The notes beneath the pieces were generated by a model. That model did no database searches. It was not told where the DNA came from and saw only the letters and a program-made list of their open reading frames with translations. The position numbers and the translations under genes were made by a program. Shown here piece by piece: positions 27,309-36,445 of a stretch of DNA of 64,000 nt; position 1 is the first letter of the stretch; every line of letters begins with the position of its first letter. Where the stretch lies: the NCBI RefSeq assembly GCF_039522935.1, contig NZ_BAAAEI010000015.1:124001-188000 (forward strand). Reading direction: 5' to 3'. This DNA is from Bowmanella denitrificans (GTDB lineage: Bacteria; Pseudomonadota; Gammaproteobacteria; Enterobacterales; Alteromonadaceae).

Positions 27309-27327
27309 GCCCCGGCAGAGCCGGGGC
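27309..27327 (-). terminator. Terminator after amtB
   Basis: GCCCCGGC (27309-27316), loop AGA, GCCGGGGC (27320-27327). On the minus strand it is followed by TTTTTATA. It lies about 110 bases after the amtB stop, directly at the edge of the repeat array. Confidence 0.85.
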
Positions 27328-27436
27328 AAAAGGACACAGTGGAAAAGCTCACCAGTATTACTGGCGTTGTTCCTTTATCAGGAACCCGGGAATGCCGGCG
27401 TTTATACTTGTTTTAATTACACCAGCATAAATTGAA

Positions 27437-28705
27437 TTACTTACGCGAACCGGTGAAATCGGGATAAGCTTCCAAGCCACAATCCACCATATCCAGCCCC
27501 TGGTATTCGTCTTCCTCACTGACGCGAATGCCCATCACGGCCTTAAGCACACCCCAAACCACCAGACTGGCACCGAATACCCAAACAAAGATGGTTACAG
27601 CCCCCATAATCTGGCCACTGAATGTCGAGCCGTCATTGGTCAGAGGCACAATCAACAAACCAAACAGACCTACAGTACCATGTACGGAAATGGCACCAAC
27701 TGGATCATCGATTTTCAGTTTATCCAGACCGATAATCGACAGCACGACTATCACACCGCCAATGGCGCCAAAGATACTGGCTTGTAACGCAGTAGGTGTG
27801 GAAGGTTCAGCAGTAATGGCGACCAATCCGGCCAGTGCACCGTTTAGTGCCATCGTCAGATCGGCCTTTTTAAATAGGATCTTAGCCAGTATCAGTGCTG
27901 CGACTGCACCTGCAGCGGCGGCGGCATTGGTGTTCAGAAATACCATTGCAACGGCGTTGGCATTGGTGATATCGCCCAGCTTTAACACCGAACCACCGTT
28001 AAAACCAAACCAGCCCATCCACAATATAAAGGTACCTAAGGTCGCCAGGGGCAGGTTAGAGCCAGGGATGGCATTAATTTTACCGTCTTTGGTGTATTTG
28101 CCTTTACGGGCCCCCAGCAGTAACACACCGGCAAGTGCTGCAGCCGCTCCAGCCAAGTGGACAATACCTGAGCCGGCAAAATCAGAGAAGCCCATATCAC
28201 CCAGCACATACATGCCGAATACGGCTTGTCCGCCCCAGGTCCAACTGCCTTCCATAGGATAAATAAAGCCGGTCATTGCCACTGCAAACAGCAGGAAAGC
28301 CCAAAGCTTCATACGTTCAGCCACTGCGCCGGAGACAATACTCATGGCCGTAGCGACAAAAACCACCTGAAAGAAAAAGTCCGATGCTTTGGAATAGATT
28401 GCCCCGCCTTCAAAGCCATCTTCACGGCCGGCAAACTCGCCCAAGGTGGCGCTGACATCCACATTACCAATACCAGCCAGGAAAACTCCGCCATCGTACA
28501 TAATGGCGTAGCCACAGACCATGTACATAATGCAGGCAATAGCATATAAAGCGACGTTTTTGGTTAGTATTTCGGTGGTATTTTTAGCTCTGACCAAGCC
28601 GGCTTCCAGCATGGCAAAGCCCGCCGCCATCCACATAACCAAGGCGCCGCAAATCAGAAAGTAGAAAGTGTCGAGTGCGTACTGAAGGTGAAATGATTGT
28701 TCCAC
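27437..28705 (-). CDS. amtB: Ammonium transporter
   Basis: Inner membrane ammonium channel/transporter of 422 aa with about eleven membrane segments. Family motifs are ALVMWMAAGFAMLEAGLVRAKNT near the N-terminus, GSWTWGGQAVFG, the pore region DFAGSGIVHLAGAAAALAGVLLLG with one pore His, ILWMGWFGFNGGS, and GAISVHGTVGLFGLL with the second pore His. The C-terminus (GMRVSEEDEYQGLDMVDCGLEAYPDF) is the regulatory tail that contacts the PII protein. It is 20 bases downstream of glnK and surely in the same operon under nitrogen control. Confidence 0.96.
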   Translation of the reverse strand: MEQSFHLQYALDTFYFLICGALVMWMAAGFAMLEAGLVRAKNTTEILTKNVALYAIACIMYMVCGYAIMYDGGVFLAGIGNVDVSATLGEFAGREDGFEGGAIYSKASDFFFQVVFVATAMSIVSGAVAERMKLWAFLLFAVAMTGFIYPMEGSWTWGGQAVFGMYVLGDMGFSDFAGSGIVHLAGAAAALAGVLLLGARKGKYTKDGKINAIPGSNLPLATLGTFILWMGWFGFNGGSVLKLGDITNANAVAMVFLNTNAAAAAGAVAALILAKILFKKADLTMALNGALAGLVAITAEPSTPTALQASIFGAIGGVIVVLSIIGLDKLKIDDPVGAISVHGTVGLFGLLIVPLTNDGSTFSGQIMGAVTIFVWVFGASLVVWGVLKAVMGIRVSEEDEYQGLDMVDCGLEAYPDFTGSRK

Positions 28706-28725
28706 GTTATTGTCTCCTGCTGCGG

Positions 28726-29064
28726 TTAGATGGCGTCGTTGTCAGTCTCACCGGTACGGATCCTGACTGCGTGTTCCAAATCAAAGACAAACACCTTGCC
28801 ATCACCGATTTTTCCGGTTTTGGCGGCGCTCACAATGGCCTCAACCAAGCGATCTACATGATCGTCCTGCACGGCAATATCCAGTTTTACCTTAGGTAAA
28901 AAGTCCACCTGATATTCGGCGCCCCGATACAGCTCGGTGTGCCCCTTTTGACGTCCGAAACCTTTAACTTCGGTGACGGTCAAGCCGTCAATGCCGATTT
29001 CGGAAATCGCCTCACGAACATCATCAAGCTTGAATGGCTTGATGATCGCACTGACTAATTTCAT
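28726..29064 (-). CDS. glnK: Nitrogen regulatory protein PII
   Basis: 112-aa PII signal protein that binds ATP/ADP and 2-oxoglutarate and gates AmtB. The start is ATG 29064 (MKLVSAIIKPFKLDDVREAI), not the longer open frame. The T-loop is GRQKGHTELYRGAEYQVDF with the uridylylation Tyr at residue 51. The C-terminal signature is TGKIGDGKVFVFDLEHAVRIRTGE. Pairing with amtB and the sigma-54 promoter upstream mark it as GlnK rather than GlnB. Confidence 0.95.
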   Translation of the reverse strand: MKLVSAIIKPFKLDDVREAISEIGIDGLTVTEVKGFGRQKGHTELYRGAEYQVDFLPKVKLDIAVQDDHVDRLVEAIVSAAKTGKIGDGKVFVFDLEHAVRIRTGETDNDAI

Positions 29065-29110
29065 CTTGTTGCTCCTGAGATAATTGTTATGTGTCGACAC
29101 AGGAACATAA

Positions 29111-29125
29111 ACAAATGCCGTGCCA
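29111..29125 (-). promoter_or_regulatory. Sigma-54 (RpoN) promoter of glnK-amtB
   Basis: On the minus strand the sequence reads TGGCACGGCATTTGT: a perfect -24 element TGGCACG, a four-base spacer, then TTGT for the -12 element (consensus TTGC/T). It lies 47 bases upstream of the glnK start, so the leader would be short. It is combined with two NtrC-like sites further upstream. Confidence 0.85.
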
Positions 29126-29188
29126 TTTGATTTATTCATTATTAATCAATAGGTTAATCTTTTTACTCGGTGTTAACTGGTGATAAAT

Positions 29189-29234
29189 TGCACCATTGAA
29201 GTGCTCACCCACAAAAATGCACCACTGCGGTGCG
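29189..29234. promoter_or_regulatory. Two NtrC-like binding sites upstream of glnK
   Basis: TGCACCATTGAAGTGCT (29189-29205) and TGCACCACTGCGGTGCG (29218-29234) match the 17-bp NtrC palindrome TGCACCA-N3-TGGTGCA with perfect left arms and right arms at 4/7 and 5/7. The centres are 29 bp apart, nearly three helical turns, and 65-110 bases upstream of the sigma-54 promoter. This is the usual enhancer layout. Confidence 0.75.
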
Positions 29235-29315
29235 AGCCTGTCGTCAGCTAGTTTTCCTTTGCCCGGCATTTCTGCGTTACACTGATGCTGCACATCAATA
29301 ACCAAGGAAAACGTT

Positions 29316-30224
29316 GTGAAACTCAGGTATTTACTGCTGGTGGGGCTCTTTCATGGGGGAGTTTGTGCACAACAGGCTGCTGAGCAAGATAATGTCGCAG
29401 AGGAGCCCAAAAGCACGCTGGTAACCGAAAGACTGGTCTCTGACAGTGCCGCCCTGGTGAACCCTTACGCCATCACCCAACATAAACTGAACTATCTGTT
29501 ACCCTTTAGCTACCAACGAAATCCTAATCAAATAGGCTCTGATGGTTTTACTCAGGGCAATATTGACCACACCGAGGCCAAGTTCCAGATTAGCGTCAAA
29601 ATGCCGGTCTATCTGCCGGAAGAAAATCTGGGTATTGAAGGCTTGTATTTCGGTTTTACCGCCATGTCTCTGTGGCAGGTCTATAACAGTGAGATATCCA
29701 AACCCTTTCGCGAAACCAACTATGAACCAGAGGTTTTCTACAACTTTCAAACCGATCTGAGTTTACTGGGGTATCGATTTAATCTGGCGCAGATTGGCCT
29801 GGTGCATCAGTCTAACGGGCAAAACCAGTTACGCTCGCGCAGTTGGAACCGTTTGTACGGTTCACTGCTGTTTTCCGACGAGGATTCATTTTATTTTTTA
29901 AAGGCCTGGTACAGAATCAAGGAAGATGAAAAAACCGATCCACTGGACCCGGCGGGCGACGATAACCCCGACATTACGCATTATTTGGGGCATATGGAAT
30001 TTGGCTACGGCACCCAACTGGGTAACTTCAAGTTGATGACGCAAATCCGCAATAACCTGAAAAGCAGCGACAACAAAGGCAGTATTGAGCTGAACATCAG
30101 TTACCCCTTAACTAAACGCTATGAGATCCTACTTCAATACTTTAACGGCTATGGTGATTCACTGATTGACTACAACCGGCACCAGCAACGTATCAGTCTG
30201 GGGATCCAACTGGCGTATTTTTAA
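29316..30224 (+). CDS. pldA: Outer membrane phospholipase A1
   Basis: Calcium-dependent acyl hydrolase in the outer membrane (OMPLA). GTG start at 29316 with AAGGAAA upstream; signal peptide LRYLLLVGLFHGGVCA; 302 aa. Catalytic His and Ser lie in VHQSNGQNQLRSRSWNRLYG (family pattern HxSNG). The barrel has YNSEISKPFRETNYEPEVFYNF, HLGHMEFGYGTQLGNF-like strands, and ends RISLGIQLAYF with the C-terminal aromatic. Its 3' end overlaps the convergent M28 peptidase gene by 32 bases. Confidence 0.92.
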   Translation: MKLRYLLLVGLFHGGVCAQQAAEQDNVAEEPKSTLVTERLVSDSAALVNPYAITQHKLNYLLPFSYQRNPNQIGSDGFTQGNIDHTEAKFQISVKMPVYLPEENLGIEGLYFGFTAMSLWQVYNSEISKPFRETNYEPEVFYNFQTDLSLLGYRFNLAQIGLVHQSNGQNQLRSRSWNRLYGSLLFSDEDSFYFLKAWYRIKEDEKTDPLDPAGDDNPDITHYLGHMEFGYGTQLGNFKLMTQIRNNLKSSDNKGSIELNISYPLTKRYEILLQYFNGYGDSLIDYNRHQQRISLGIQLAYF

Positions 30225-31119
30225 TCCCCAATTGGTCTGATTCCCTTAGCAGCACTAATGCCGTTTCGGCCGCTCTGGTAAAAAAGCGGCGGTCGATACG
30301 GCCAATCTCATCGTACTCAGTATGATAGAAACGATGTTCGCCGACTCCCAGGTATAAAAAAGCGATACCCTGTTGATCAAAAGCGGCATGATCACTGGCC
30401 CGGCGATAATCAATCCAGCCTTTTCCCTTATAGCCTCTTGCCAGCCCTTCCAACCCCAGTGATAGCGTTACAGGCGCTTGCGCTATGGCCCTTTCCACGG
30501 CACTTAACAAATGCGGATAATGCCTGGTTCCCCCCACATAAAGTTGCTGCTGACGCCCGCCATAACCCAACATATCCAGATTCAGATTTAACTTAATCGC
30601 ACTCAAAGCAACAGGAGGGGATGCAACAAAAGCCTGCGCACCATAGAGTCCGGCTTCCTCTGCATCGGTAGCCAGAAAAATGACTGAATGCTCTGTTCGC
30701 TGCGCGTGTAAAACAGATGCAAGATACAACATAACCGCCACACCTGATGCATTATCATCGGCGCCATTAAATATACGTTTACCTTGTTTGCCCAGATGAT
30801 CATAGTGCGCGCTGACAACGATATATTGCTGCGGCTTGGATTTTCCTGGCAACCACCCCAGTATATTTACCCCGACAAGCTCGCCAATGGCGAATTCATG
30901 ACGAAATGGCATCTCATAGTTTTCAGCAAATGCCTGCAGTTGGTTTTGCCTAAACACCTGTTTTATATAATCACGGGCCAGCTCTGCGCCGCTACTGCCG
31001 GTTTTACGCCCTTCCATGGCGTCACTGCTAAGTATCTGCAAGTGTTGCCAAAGTTGTTCATTTGCTGCAACTGGCAGGCATATCAGCCAAATCAGCAATA
31101 GCGAACTAAAATGCTTCAT
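30193..31119 (-). CDS. Secreted M28-family zinc peptidase
   Basis: 308 aa, start ATG 31119 overlapping the upstream stop (ATGA). Signal peptide FSSLLLIWLICLPVAA. The two-zinc site is complete: His-x-Asp in VVSAHYDHLG, Asp in NGADDNASGVAVML, Glu-Glu in LATDAEEAGLYGA, Asp in LNLDMLGYGG, and the final His in FYHTEYDEIGRID. It probably acts as an aminopeptidase on peptides in the periplasm or outside. It is translationally coupled to the TPR lipoprotein gene upstream. A second M28 gene lies at 32487-34076. Confidence 0.9.
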   Translation of the reverse strand: MKHFSSLLLIWLICLPVAANEQLWQHLQILSSDAMEGRKTGSSGAELARDYIKQVFRQNQLQAFAENYEMPFRHEFAIGELVGVNILGWLPGKSKPQQYIVVSAHYDHLGKQGKRIFNGADDNASGVAVMLYLASVLHAQRTEHSVIFLATDAEEAGLYGAQAFVASPPVALSAIKLNLNLDMLGYGGRQQQLYVGGTRHYPHLLSAVERAIAQAPVTLSLGLEGLARGYKGKGWIDYRRASDHAAFDQQGIAFLYLGVGEHRFYHTEYDEIGRIDRRFFTRAAETALVLLRESDQLGIKNTPVGSPD

Positions 31120-32279
31120 CAAAGCCTGGTCAGCAAATTCAGCTTATTCTGATAGCGGTGTTCGTCCTGATCGTGTATCGAGCGGCGTTTGGCCAGCTTA
31201 AGATAACGTTCAGCCATGGCCAGATCGCCCATTTCGTAGTAGCTCTTGGCCAAACCAAAGTAAAATTCATGTTGCTGGGGATTCAGGGCAATAGCACGAC
31301 GATAGTGGCTAATGGCATCAGACCAATGAGCCAGATCGTATTCCTGTTCGCCCAATAAGAAGTGATAAAACGGATTATCGGCCCGCTGGCGCTCCAGTTT
31401 GTTGAAGATGTCCTGTGCCATCTCCTCACGGTCAGTCATATTGTATAGCACCGCCAGGTTTTCCAGGGCACTGCGGTTGTTCTCGATTGTGATAGCCCGT
31501 TGATAGCTCTTTTCAGCCGCGGCCATCAGGTTATTCTGACGGTACAATACGCCAAGATTGACCCAGGCCTCACCCAGGCTCGGATCAGCTTGCAGAGCCG
31601 CTCTTGAATAAGCATACGCCTGCAAATGTTGATTATGCACCAGCGCATCAGCTGCCTTGTTATTGTAAAACATGGCTAATACCCGGTGTTTGTCGATAGT
31701 TCGGGTAGGAAAATGAGCACTCATGGACTGTGGATCAAAATCCACCTGCACGGTTTGGCTGGCGAAATACACGGTATTAGGGGAAATTCTGGGTAAAATC
31801 CGCAGGTTCACATGGCCGTTAAGCAAGCTGTAGCCATCACGGCGCGTCCAGAATTCGGGCACATCCACCTCCTGAAACTCAATTTGCATGCCGGCATGCT
31901 CGCCAAGAGCATAGGTCATAATGGACATGGACAGACAATTGGCAGAACGGTTATGAAAGGTGTCACGGGCCACAGTATTGGCTTCGTTGTCGTACAGTAG
32001 ATTCATATTGGCGCGGCCGAAGATGGCGCGTAACAATTTCTTGGCCATCAATTTAGCTTCGCCGGAGCCGCCCACAAACTGCTCGGCAAACTCCTGCATT
32101 TCTTCGTCCAGGGCAAAGACGTCCTGTTCCGATTCCACCGCCACCTGTGCAAAACCGGCGAACTGCTCATCCATGAACAAACCCTGGGGCGATTTAACCT
32201 GCGTAGTTTGTGGCGTACTGGTACAAGCCAGCATGGCCATACATATCCATACCAGTGTGATTGGGCGATACAGCTTCAT
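31119..32279 (-). CDS. Lipoprotein with transglutaminase-like and TPR domains
   Basis: 386 aa. A lipobox MLAC with Cys19 predicts an outer or inner membrane lipoprotein. The N-terminal half has NCLSMSIMTYALGEHAGMQIEFQEVDVPEFW and LLNGHVNLRI. This resembles the Cys...His of transglutaminase-like domains. From about residue 215 there are at least four TPR units (DALVHNQHLQAYAYSRAALQADPSLGEAWVNLGVLYR onwards, each about 34 residues). It is coupled to the M28 gene (4-base overlap), so the two products may act together on cell-envelope or extracellular peptides. Partners are unknown. Confidence 0.75.
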   Translation of the reverse strand: MKLYRPITLVWICMAMLACTSTPQTTQVKSPQGLFMDEQFAGFAQVAVESEQDVFALDEEMQEFAEQFVGGSGEAKLMAKKLLRAIFGRANMNLLYDNEANTVARDTFHNRSANCLSMSIMTYALGEHAGMQIEFQEVDVPEFWTRRDGYSLLNGHVNLRILPRISPNTVYFASQTVQVDFDPQSMSAHFPTRTIDKHRVLAMFYNNKAADALVHNQHLQAYAYSRAALQADPSLGEAWVNLGVLYRQNNLMAAAEKSYQRAITIENNRSALENLAVLYNMTDREEMAQDIFNKLERQRADNPFYHFLLGEQEYDLAHWSDAISHYRRAIALNPQQHEFYFGLAKSYYEMGDLAMAERYLKLAKRRSIHDQDEHRYQNKLNLLTRL

Positions 32280-32486
32280 ATTGCGACTCCCGACAAGGGG
32301 TGGGTTACTTCAGGCTTTAACTGTTAAGTTAGTCCCCTGTTAACATCTTCTCAACAACTTTCAGCCCATCAAACTGTAAGTTGTCGTAACCACAGGTTGT
32401 CAGTCTCGTCTGGCAGAGGAAAAAGGCAGAGCAGTGAAAGTAACGCCAGATAGCTCTGGCGTTTGATGACTTGACCAATAGTGCAA

Positions 32487-34076
32487 TTAGCGGGTGGCCA
32501 GATCGGCATCCCGCGCAGGCTTAAACTCAGCGCCAACTTTCCAGGCAGGCCAGGCATCAGAATTACCCAGTTTCTCGGTCAGCGTATAAATCAGCTCCAG
32601 ATCCTGGCGCACGCCGCCATATTGCCAGCTATCCAGAAATTCATCGCTGGGCTTATGATAACGATTGGCAATATAGTCAGGATCGCTGTCACCTAAATCC
32701 ATAAACAGCAGTCCGGGTACCCCCTGTTTGGCCAGCGCAAAATGATCGGAGCGAAAAAACAAGCCGTTTTGTGGGTTGGCATCCGGCTTGATATGGCGGT
32801 TTTGCCCCACTGCAGCGTCAGCCAACCAGTCTTCCAGTTCCTGCAGTCCCTGGCCATACTGAATGACATAGTCTGACTCACCCGTCATATTCATGCTGTC
32901 GATGTTCATCAGTGCCACCATGTTTTTGGTGGGGACGGGAGGCTGGGCAGCGAAGGCCTGCGCCCCCAGTAAACCGGTCTCTTCAGCGGTAAAGAAGGCC
33001 AGCAGCACCGAACGCTGCAGTGGTTGCTTGCGCTGTTTAAGCATTCTGGCCAATTCCAGAACACCGGCCACTCCGGTGGCGTTGTCCACCGCGGCATTGA
33101 AAATATTGTCGCCTTTTACACCAACCTTTTTGCCAAACCCGTCCCAATGAGCCGACAAAACCACATACTCGTCGGCACGGCTGGTACCAGGGATCAGGCC
33201 AATCACATTGCGGCTTTCGCCCATCTGATGCCAGTGGCGGGTTTGCAGATCGGCATGAATGCCCAGGTCCACGGCTTTAAAACCCGGCTGGGCAGCTGCC
33301 GCTTTCAATTCGTCGAAATCCAGGCCTAGCTGGGTGAACAATGCACGGGTGCTGTCGGTTTGGATCCAGCCCATCGCCTCCAACTCCCCGGCGTTATCAT
33401 TGTCATCCACCAGGGTGAATTTTGTGCCGGTGGCACCGGACTCCACAACCGACCAGGGGTAACCCGCCGCGCCAGTTTCGTGCACAATAAACACGCCAGC
33501 TGCGCCGCGACGAATGGCTTCTTCATATTTATAAGTCCAGCGCCCGTAATAGGTCATAGCATTACCGCGGAACACCTCAGGATCCTGAGTTGCGTAACCG
33601 GGATCATTCACCAGCATCAACAGGGTTTTGCCCTTAACATCCAGCCCCTGATAGTCATTCCAGCTATACTCCGGGGCATCAATGCCATAGCCGACAAACA
33701 CCACAGCAGAGGATTTAAGCTCAGTACGGGACGCCACTTGCTGGGTGCGGGATACAAAGTCCTTGCCAGGCTTAAAGGTCAAGGGTCCCATTTTTAGCTG
33801 CATGTCCTGGGAAGCGGCAATCCCCGCCATCGGTACTTTCTGCACAAAGTCACCAAAATAGCCAGGCTGCACTCCCAGTGCTTTTAATTCCTGAACAAGA
33901 TACTGAATGGTTTTCTCTTCACCTGCAGACATAGGGGCCCGGCCCTCAAATGCATCAGAAGCAATCGTTTTTACCTGCTGCTGATAATTGTCGGCGGAGA
34001 AAACCACCTTGTCCGGCGTCGCCAATACAGAGGCTGACAAGCCTATACAACCTAAAAACAGGTATTTTCTTAACAT
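32487..34076 (-). CDS. Secreted M28-family peptidase with PA domain
   Basis: 529 aa. The start is ATG 34076 with GGGGTGAG upstream (MLRKYLFLGCIGLSASVLA, signal peptide); a start four codons earlier is less likely. A PA insert spans about residues 120-240 (VVFVGYGIDAPEYSWNDYQGLDVKGK, GAAGVFIVHE). Zinc ligands are VVLSAHWDGFG, NAAVDNATGVAGVLE, FFTAEETGLLGA, MNIDSMNM and the late His in ANRYHKPSDEF. It is a larger relative of the peptidase at 30193. It starts two bases after the stop of the small gene upstream, with which it is coupled. Confidence 0.9.
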   Translation of the reverse strand: MLRKYLFLGCIGLSASVLATPDKVVFSADNYQQQVKTIASDAFEGRAPMSAGEEKTIQYLVQELKALGVQPGYFGDFVQKVPMAGIAASQDMQLKMGPLTFKPGKDFVSRTQQVASRTELKSSAVVFVGYGIDAPEYSWNDYQGLDVKGKTLLMLVNDPGYATQDPEVFRGNAMTYYGRWTYKYEEAIRRGAAGVFIVHETGAAGYPWSVVESGATGTKFTLVDDNDNAGELEAMGWIQTDSTRALFTQLGLDFDELKAAAAQPGFKAVDLGIHADLQTRHWHQMGESRNVIGLIPGTSRADEYVVLSAHWDGFGKKVGVKGDNIFNAAVDNATGVAGVLELARMLKQRKQPLQRSVLLAFFTAEETGLLGAQAFAAQPPVPTKNMVALMNIDSMNMTGESDYVIQYGQGLQELEDWLADAAVGQNRHIKPDANPQNGLFFRSDHFALAKQGVPGLLFMDLGDSDPDYIANRYHKPSDEFLDSWQYGGVRQDLELIYTLTEKLGNSDAWPAWKVGAEFKPARDADLATR

Positions 34077-34077
34077 C

Positions 34078-34512
34078 TCACCCCCCATTCCCCGTCACTA
34101 CCGAGGATGCGTTTTTAATTTGTTCCAACAGCCACAGATGCGCAGACTGCTGGTCGGCAAAGAAAGCATGTGGCATCTCTGCGCCCTGGTAAATTTGTCG
34201 CCATAACTGTTCCACCAGGCCCGGATAATTGGCATCGGCCAGCACCACCGCCGCAGCCACCATGCCGCTCGCTTTGGAACGGCCAATAGAGATATTCATC
34301 AACTGCACCGCATCATGGGTCAATAAGGACTCACCATGCAGCACCACGAGATTCCCCCAGGGCTGACCCGACAAAGCCTGACGATACTCCTGCACAGCCT
34401 GCTGATAACTTTCGATCAACTCCGCATTGCCGGGGCCTTCACCATGCAGCAACAAAACTCGCCCATCAAGCGCTAACGAAAAACTTCCATGTGCCCTGAA
34501 CATATTTGCCAT
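34078..34512 (-). CDS. Hypothetical protein, STAS-like fold possible
   Basis: 144 aa, not recognised. It starts MANMFRAHGSFSLALDGRVLLLHGEGPGNAELIESYQQAV, then alternates strands and helices (GNLVVLHGESLLTHDAVQLMNISI, VAAAVVLADANYPGLVEQL). This alpha/beta pattern and length resemble SpoIIAA/STAS-like proteins, as does the unrelated-looking gene at 45731. There is no signal peptide. It is upstream of and coupled to the PA-domain M28 gene; the reason is unclear. Confidence 0.6.
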   Translation of the reverse strand: MANMFRAHGSFSLALDGRVLLLHGEGPGNAELIESYQQAVQEYRQALSGQPWGNLVVLHGESLLTHDAVQLMNISIGRSKASGMVAAAVVLADANYPGLVEQLWRQIYQGAEMPHAFFADQQSAHLWLLEQIKNASSVVTGNGG

Positions 34513-34606
34513 TCCAACCTGATACTCGCGGTACTGTTTTTAGATTGCGTCATTGTAACCAAGCGCCTCTGTGCTGCCAGCAGATTGAACAGCACGTCAG
34601 ACCAGC

Positions 34607-36436
34607 CTAGTCTAAGCCAAGAAATCCGCCGGTCTGATGCGCCCATAACTTGGCATAGATACCCTGCTTTGCCAGCAATTCTGCATGAGTACCGGATTCC
34701 ACCACCCGGCCCTGATCCAACACCAGCAGTCTGTCCATAGCCGCGATAGTGGATAGCCTGTGGGCAATGGCCAGCACGGTTTTGCTTTGCATAACCTTGT
34801 TAAGACAATCCTGAATCGCCACTTCCACTTCAGAATCCAGTGCCGAGGTGGCTTCATCCAAAATCAAAATGGGCGCATCCTTGAGCATCACCCGAGCAAT
34901 AGCAATGCGCTGACGCTGCCCACCGGACAAGGTCACGCCTCGTTCACCCACATGGACATCGTAGCCTGTGCGGCCATGTAAGTCCGAAAGATTCTTAATA
35001 AAATCATGGGCTTCAGCTTGTTTGGCAGCCTTGATCATATCCTCTTCGCTGGCATCCATGCGGCCGTACAGAATATTCTCACGAACCGAACGATGCAGCA
35101 GTGAAGTATCCTGAGTCACCATGCTGATATGTTCGCGCAGACTCTCCTGACTGACATCGCGAATATCCTGCCCGTCAATCAGAATCTTACCTGAGTTGAG
35201 ATCATAAAAACGCAAAAGCAGATTAACCAGGGTGGACTTGCCGGCACCAGAACGGCCCACCAGCCCGACTTTTTCGCCGGGATTGATCTGAATCGTTAAT
35301 TCATCGAACACCTTGTTGCGGTTGTCATAGGCAAAACTGGCCTGACGAAATTCTATGCCGCCACCTTTGATTGTCAGAGGTTTCGCATCAGGTCTATCCA
35401 GCACCGCCACGGGTTTTGACAGGGTGTTCATACCATCCTGCACGGTGCCAAGATTTTCAAACAAGCCAGCCACTTCCCACATTATCCATTGCGACATCCC
35501 GTTCAGACGTAGTGCCAGACTCACTGCGACGGCAATGTCACCGGGGCTGGCAAGTTGCTGTAACCATAAGTAGATGGCCAGCGCACTGGTGGAAAAAATC
35601 AGTAGCGCATTACTAAACCAGACACAGGCGTTTAATACCGTTACCAGGCGCATTTGCGGATACACCGTGGTCAGGAAAGTGTCCATACTGTCTCTGGCGT
35701 ACTGGGTTTCCCGACTGGTATGAGCAAACAGCTTGACCGTGGTGATGTTGGTGTAACTGTCCACCACTCGACCTGTCATTACCGAACGCGCGTCAGCCTG
35801 GCGCTCGGAGATTTTCTCCAGACGCGGTAGCAATACTCTTAGAATCCCCACATAAACCAGAAACCAAATTCCCAGTGGCAATGCCAGACGCCAGTCGACC
35901 GCAAACACCACTATAAAGGCACTGATAAAATAGACGCTGACATAAACCATCAGGTCTAACAGCTTGAGCACCGTCTCTCGCACCGACAGCGCCGTCTGCA
36001 TCACTTTGGTGGCCACCCGACCCGCAAACTCATGCTGGAAGAAGCCCAGACTCTGGCTAAGCAGATAGCGGTGAGCCTGCCAACGAATGCGCATCGGGAA
36101 GTTACCCAGCAAGCCCTGATGGTGAACCAGTGAGTGCAGTAGCACAGCACCGGGCAGCAATAATAAAATTACCACGCTCATCAACAGCAGGCTCTGGCTT
36201 TCCTGCTGCAAAAAGGTGGCTCTGTCCCGGGTTGCAAACCAGTCCACCATTTGGCCCAGGTAACCAAACAAGCTGACTTCCAGAATAGCAATCAGGGCGC
36301 TGAGGATGGACAAACTGATGATCACCCGTTTGGCACCACGGCAATAGTACAGACAAAATGCCAGCATTGTGCCTGGCGGCTTGACAGGTGCTTGTTCGGG
36401 AAAGGCTTTTACCAGCCGCTCAAAAATAGCAAACAT
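34607..36436 (-). CDS. ABC transporter, fused permease and ATPase (exporter type)
   Basis: 609 aa. The N-terminal half has about six membrane segments (for example VIISLSILSALIAILEVSLFGYLG and LLLMSVVILLLLPGAVLLHSLV). The C-terminal nucleotide-binding domain has Walker A GLVGRSGAGKSTLVNLLLRF, Q-loop VTQDTSLLHRSV, signature LSGGQRQRIAIARVML, Walker B ILILDEATSALDS and the H-loop IAHRLSTI. It is a homodimeric exporter of the MsbA/LmrA type; the substrate is unknown. No accessory periplasmic protein is adjacent. Confidence 0.9.
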   Translation of the reverse strand: MFAIFERLVKAFPEQAPVKPPGTMLAFCLYYCRGAKRVIISLSILSALIAILEVSLFGYLGQMVDWFATRDRATFLQQESQSLLLMSVVILLLLPGAVLLHSLVHHQGLLGNFPMRIRWQAHRYLLSQSLGFFQHEFAGRVATKVMQTALSVRETVLKLLDLMVYVSVYFISAFIVVFAVDWRLALPLGIWFLVYVGILRVLLPRLEKISERQADARSVMTGRVVDSYTNITTVKLFAHTSRETQYARDSMDTFLTTVYPQMRLVTVLNACVWFSNALLIFSTSALAIYLWLQQLASPGDIAVAVSLALRLNGMSQWIMWEVAGLFENLGTVQDGMNTLSKPVAVLDRPDAKPLTIKGGGIEFRQASFAYDNRNKVFDELTIQINPGEKVGLVGRSGAGKSTLVNLLLRFYDLNSGKILIDGQDIRDVSQESLREHISMVTQDTSLLHRSVRENILYGRMDASEEDMIKAAKQAEAHDFIKNLSDLHGRTGYDVHVGERGVTLSGGQRQRIAIARVMLKDAPILILDEATSALDSEVEVAIQDCLNKVMQSKTVLAIAHRLSTIAAMDRLLVLDQGRVVESGTHAELLAKQGIYAKLWAHQTGGFLGLD

Positions 36437-36445
36437 TTTATTCCT

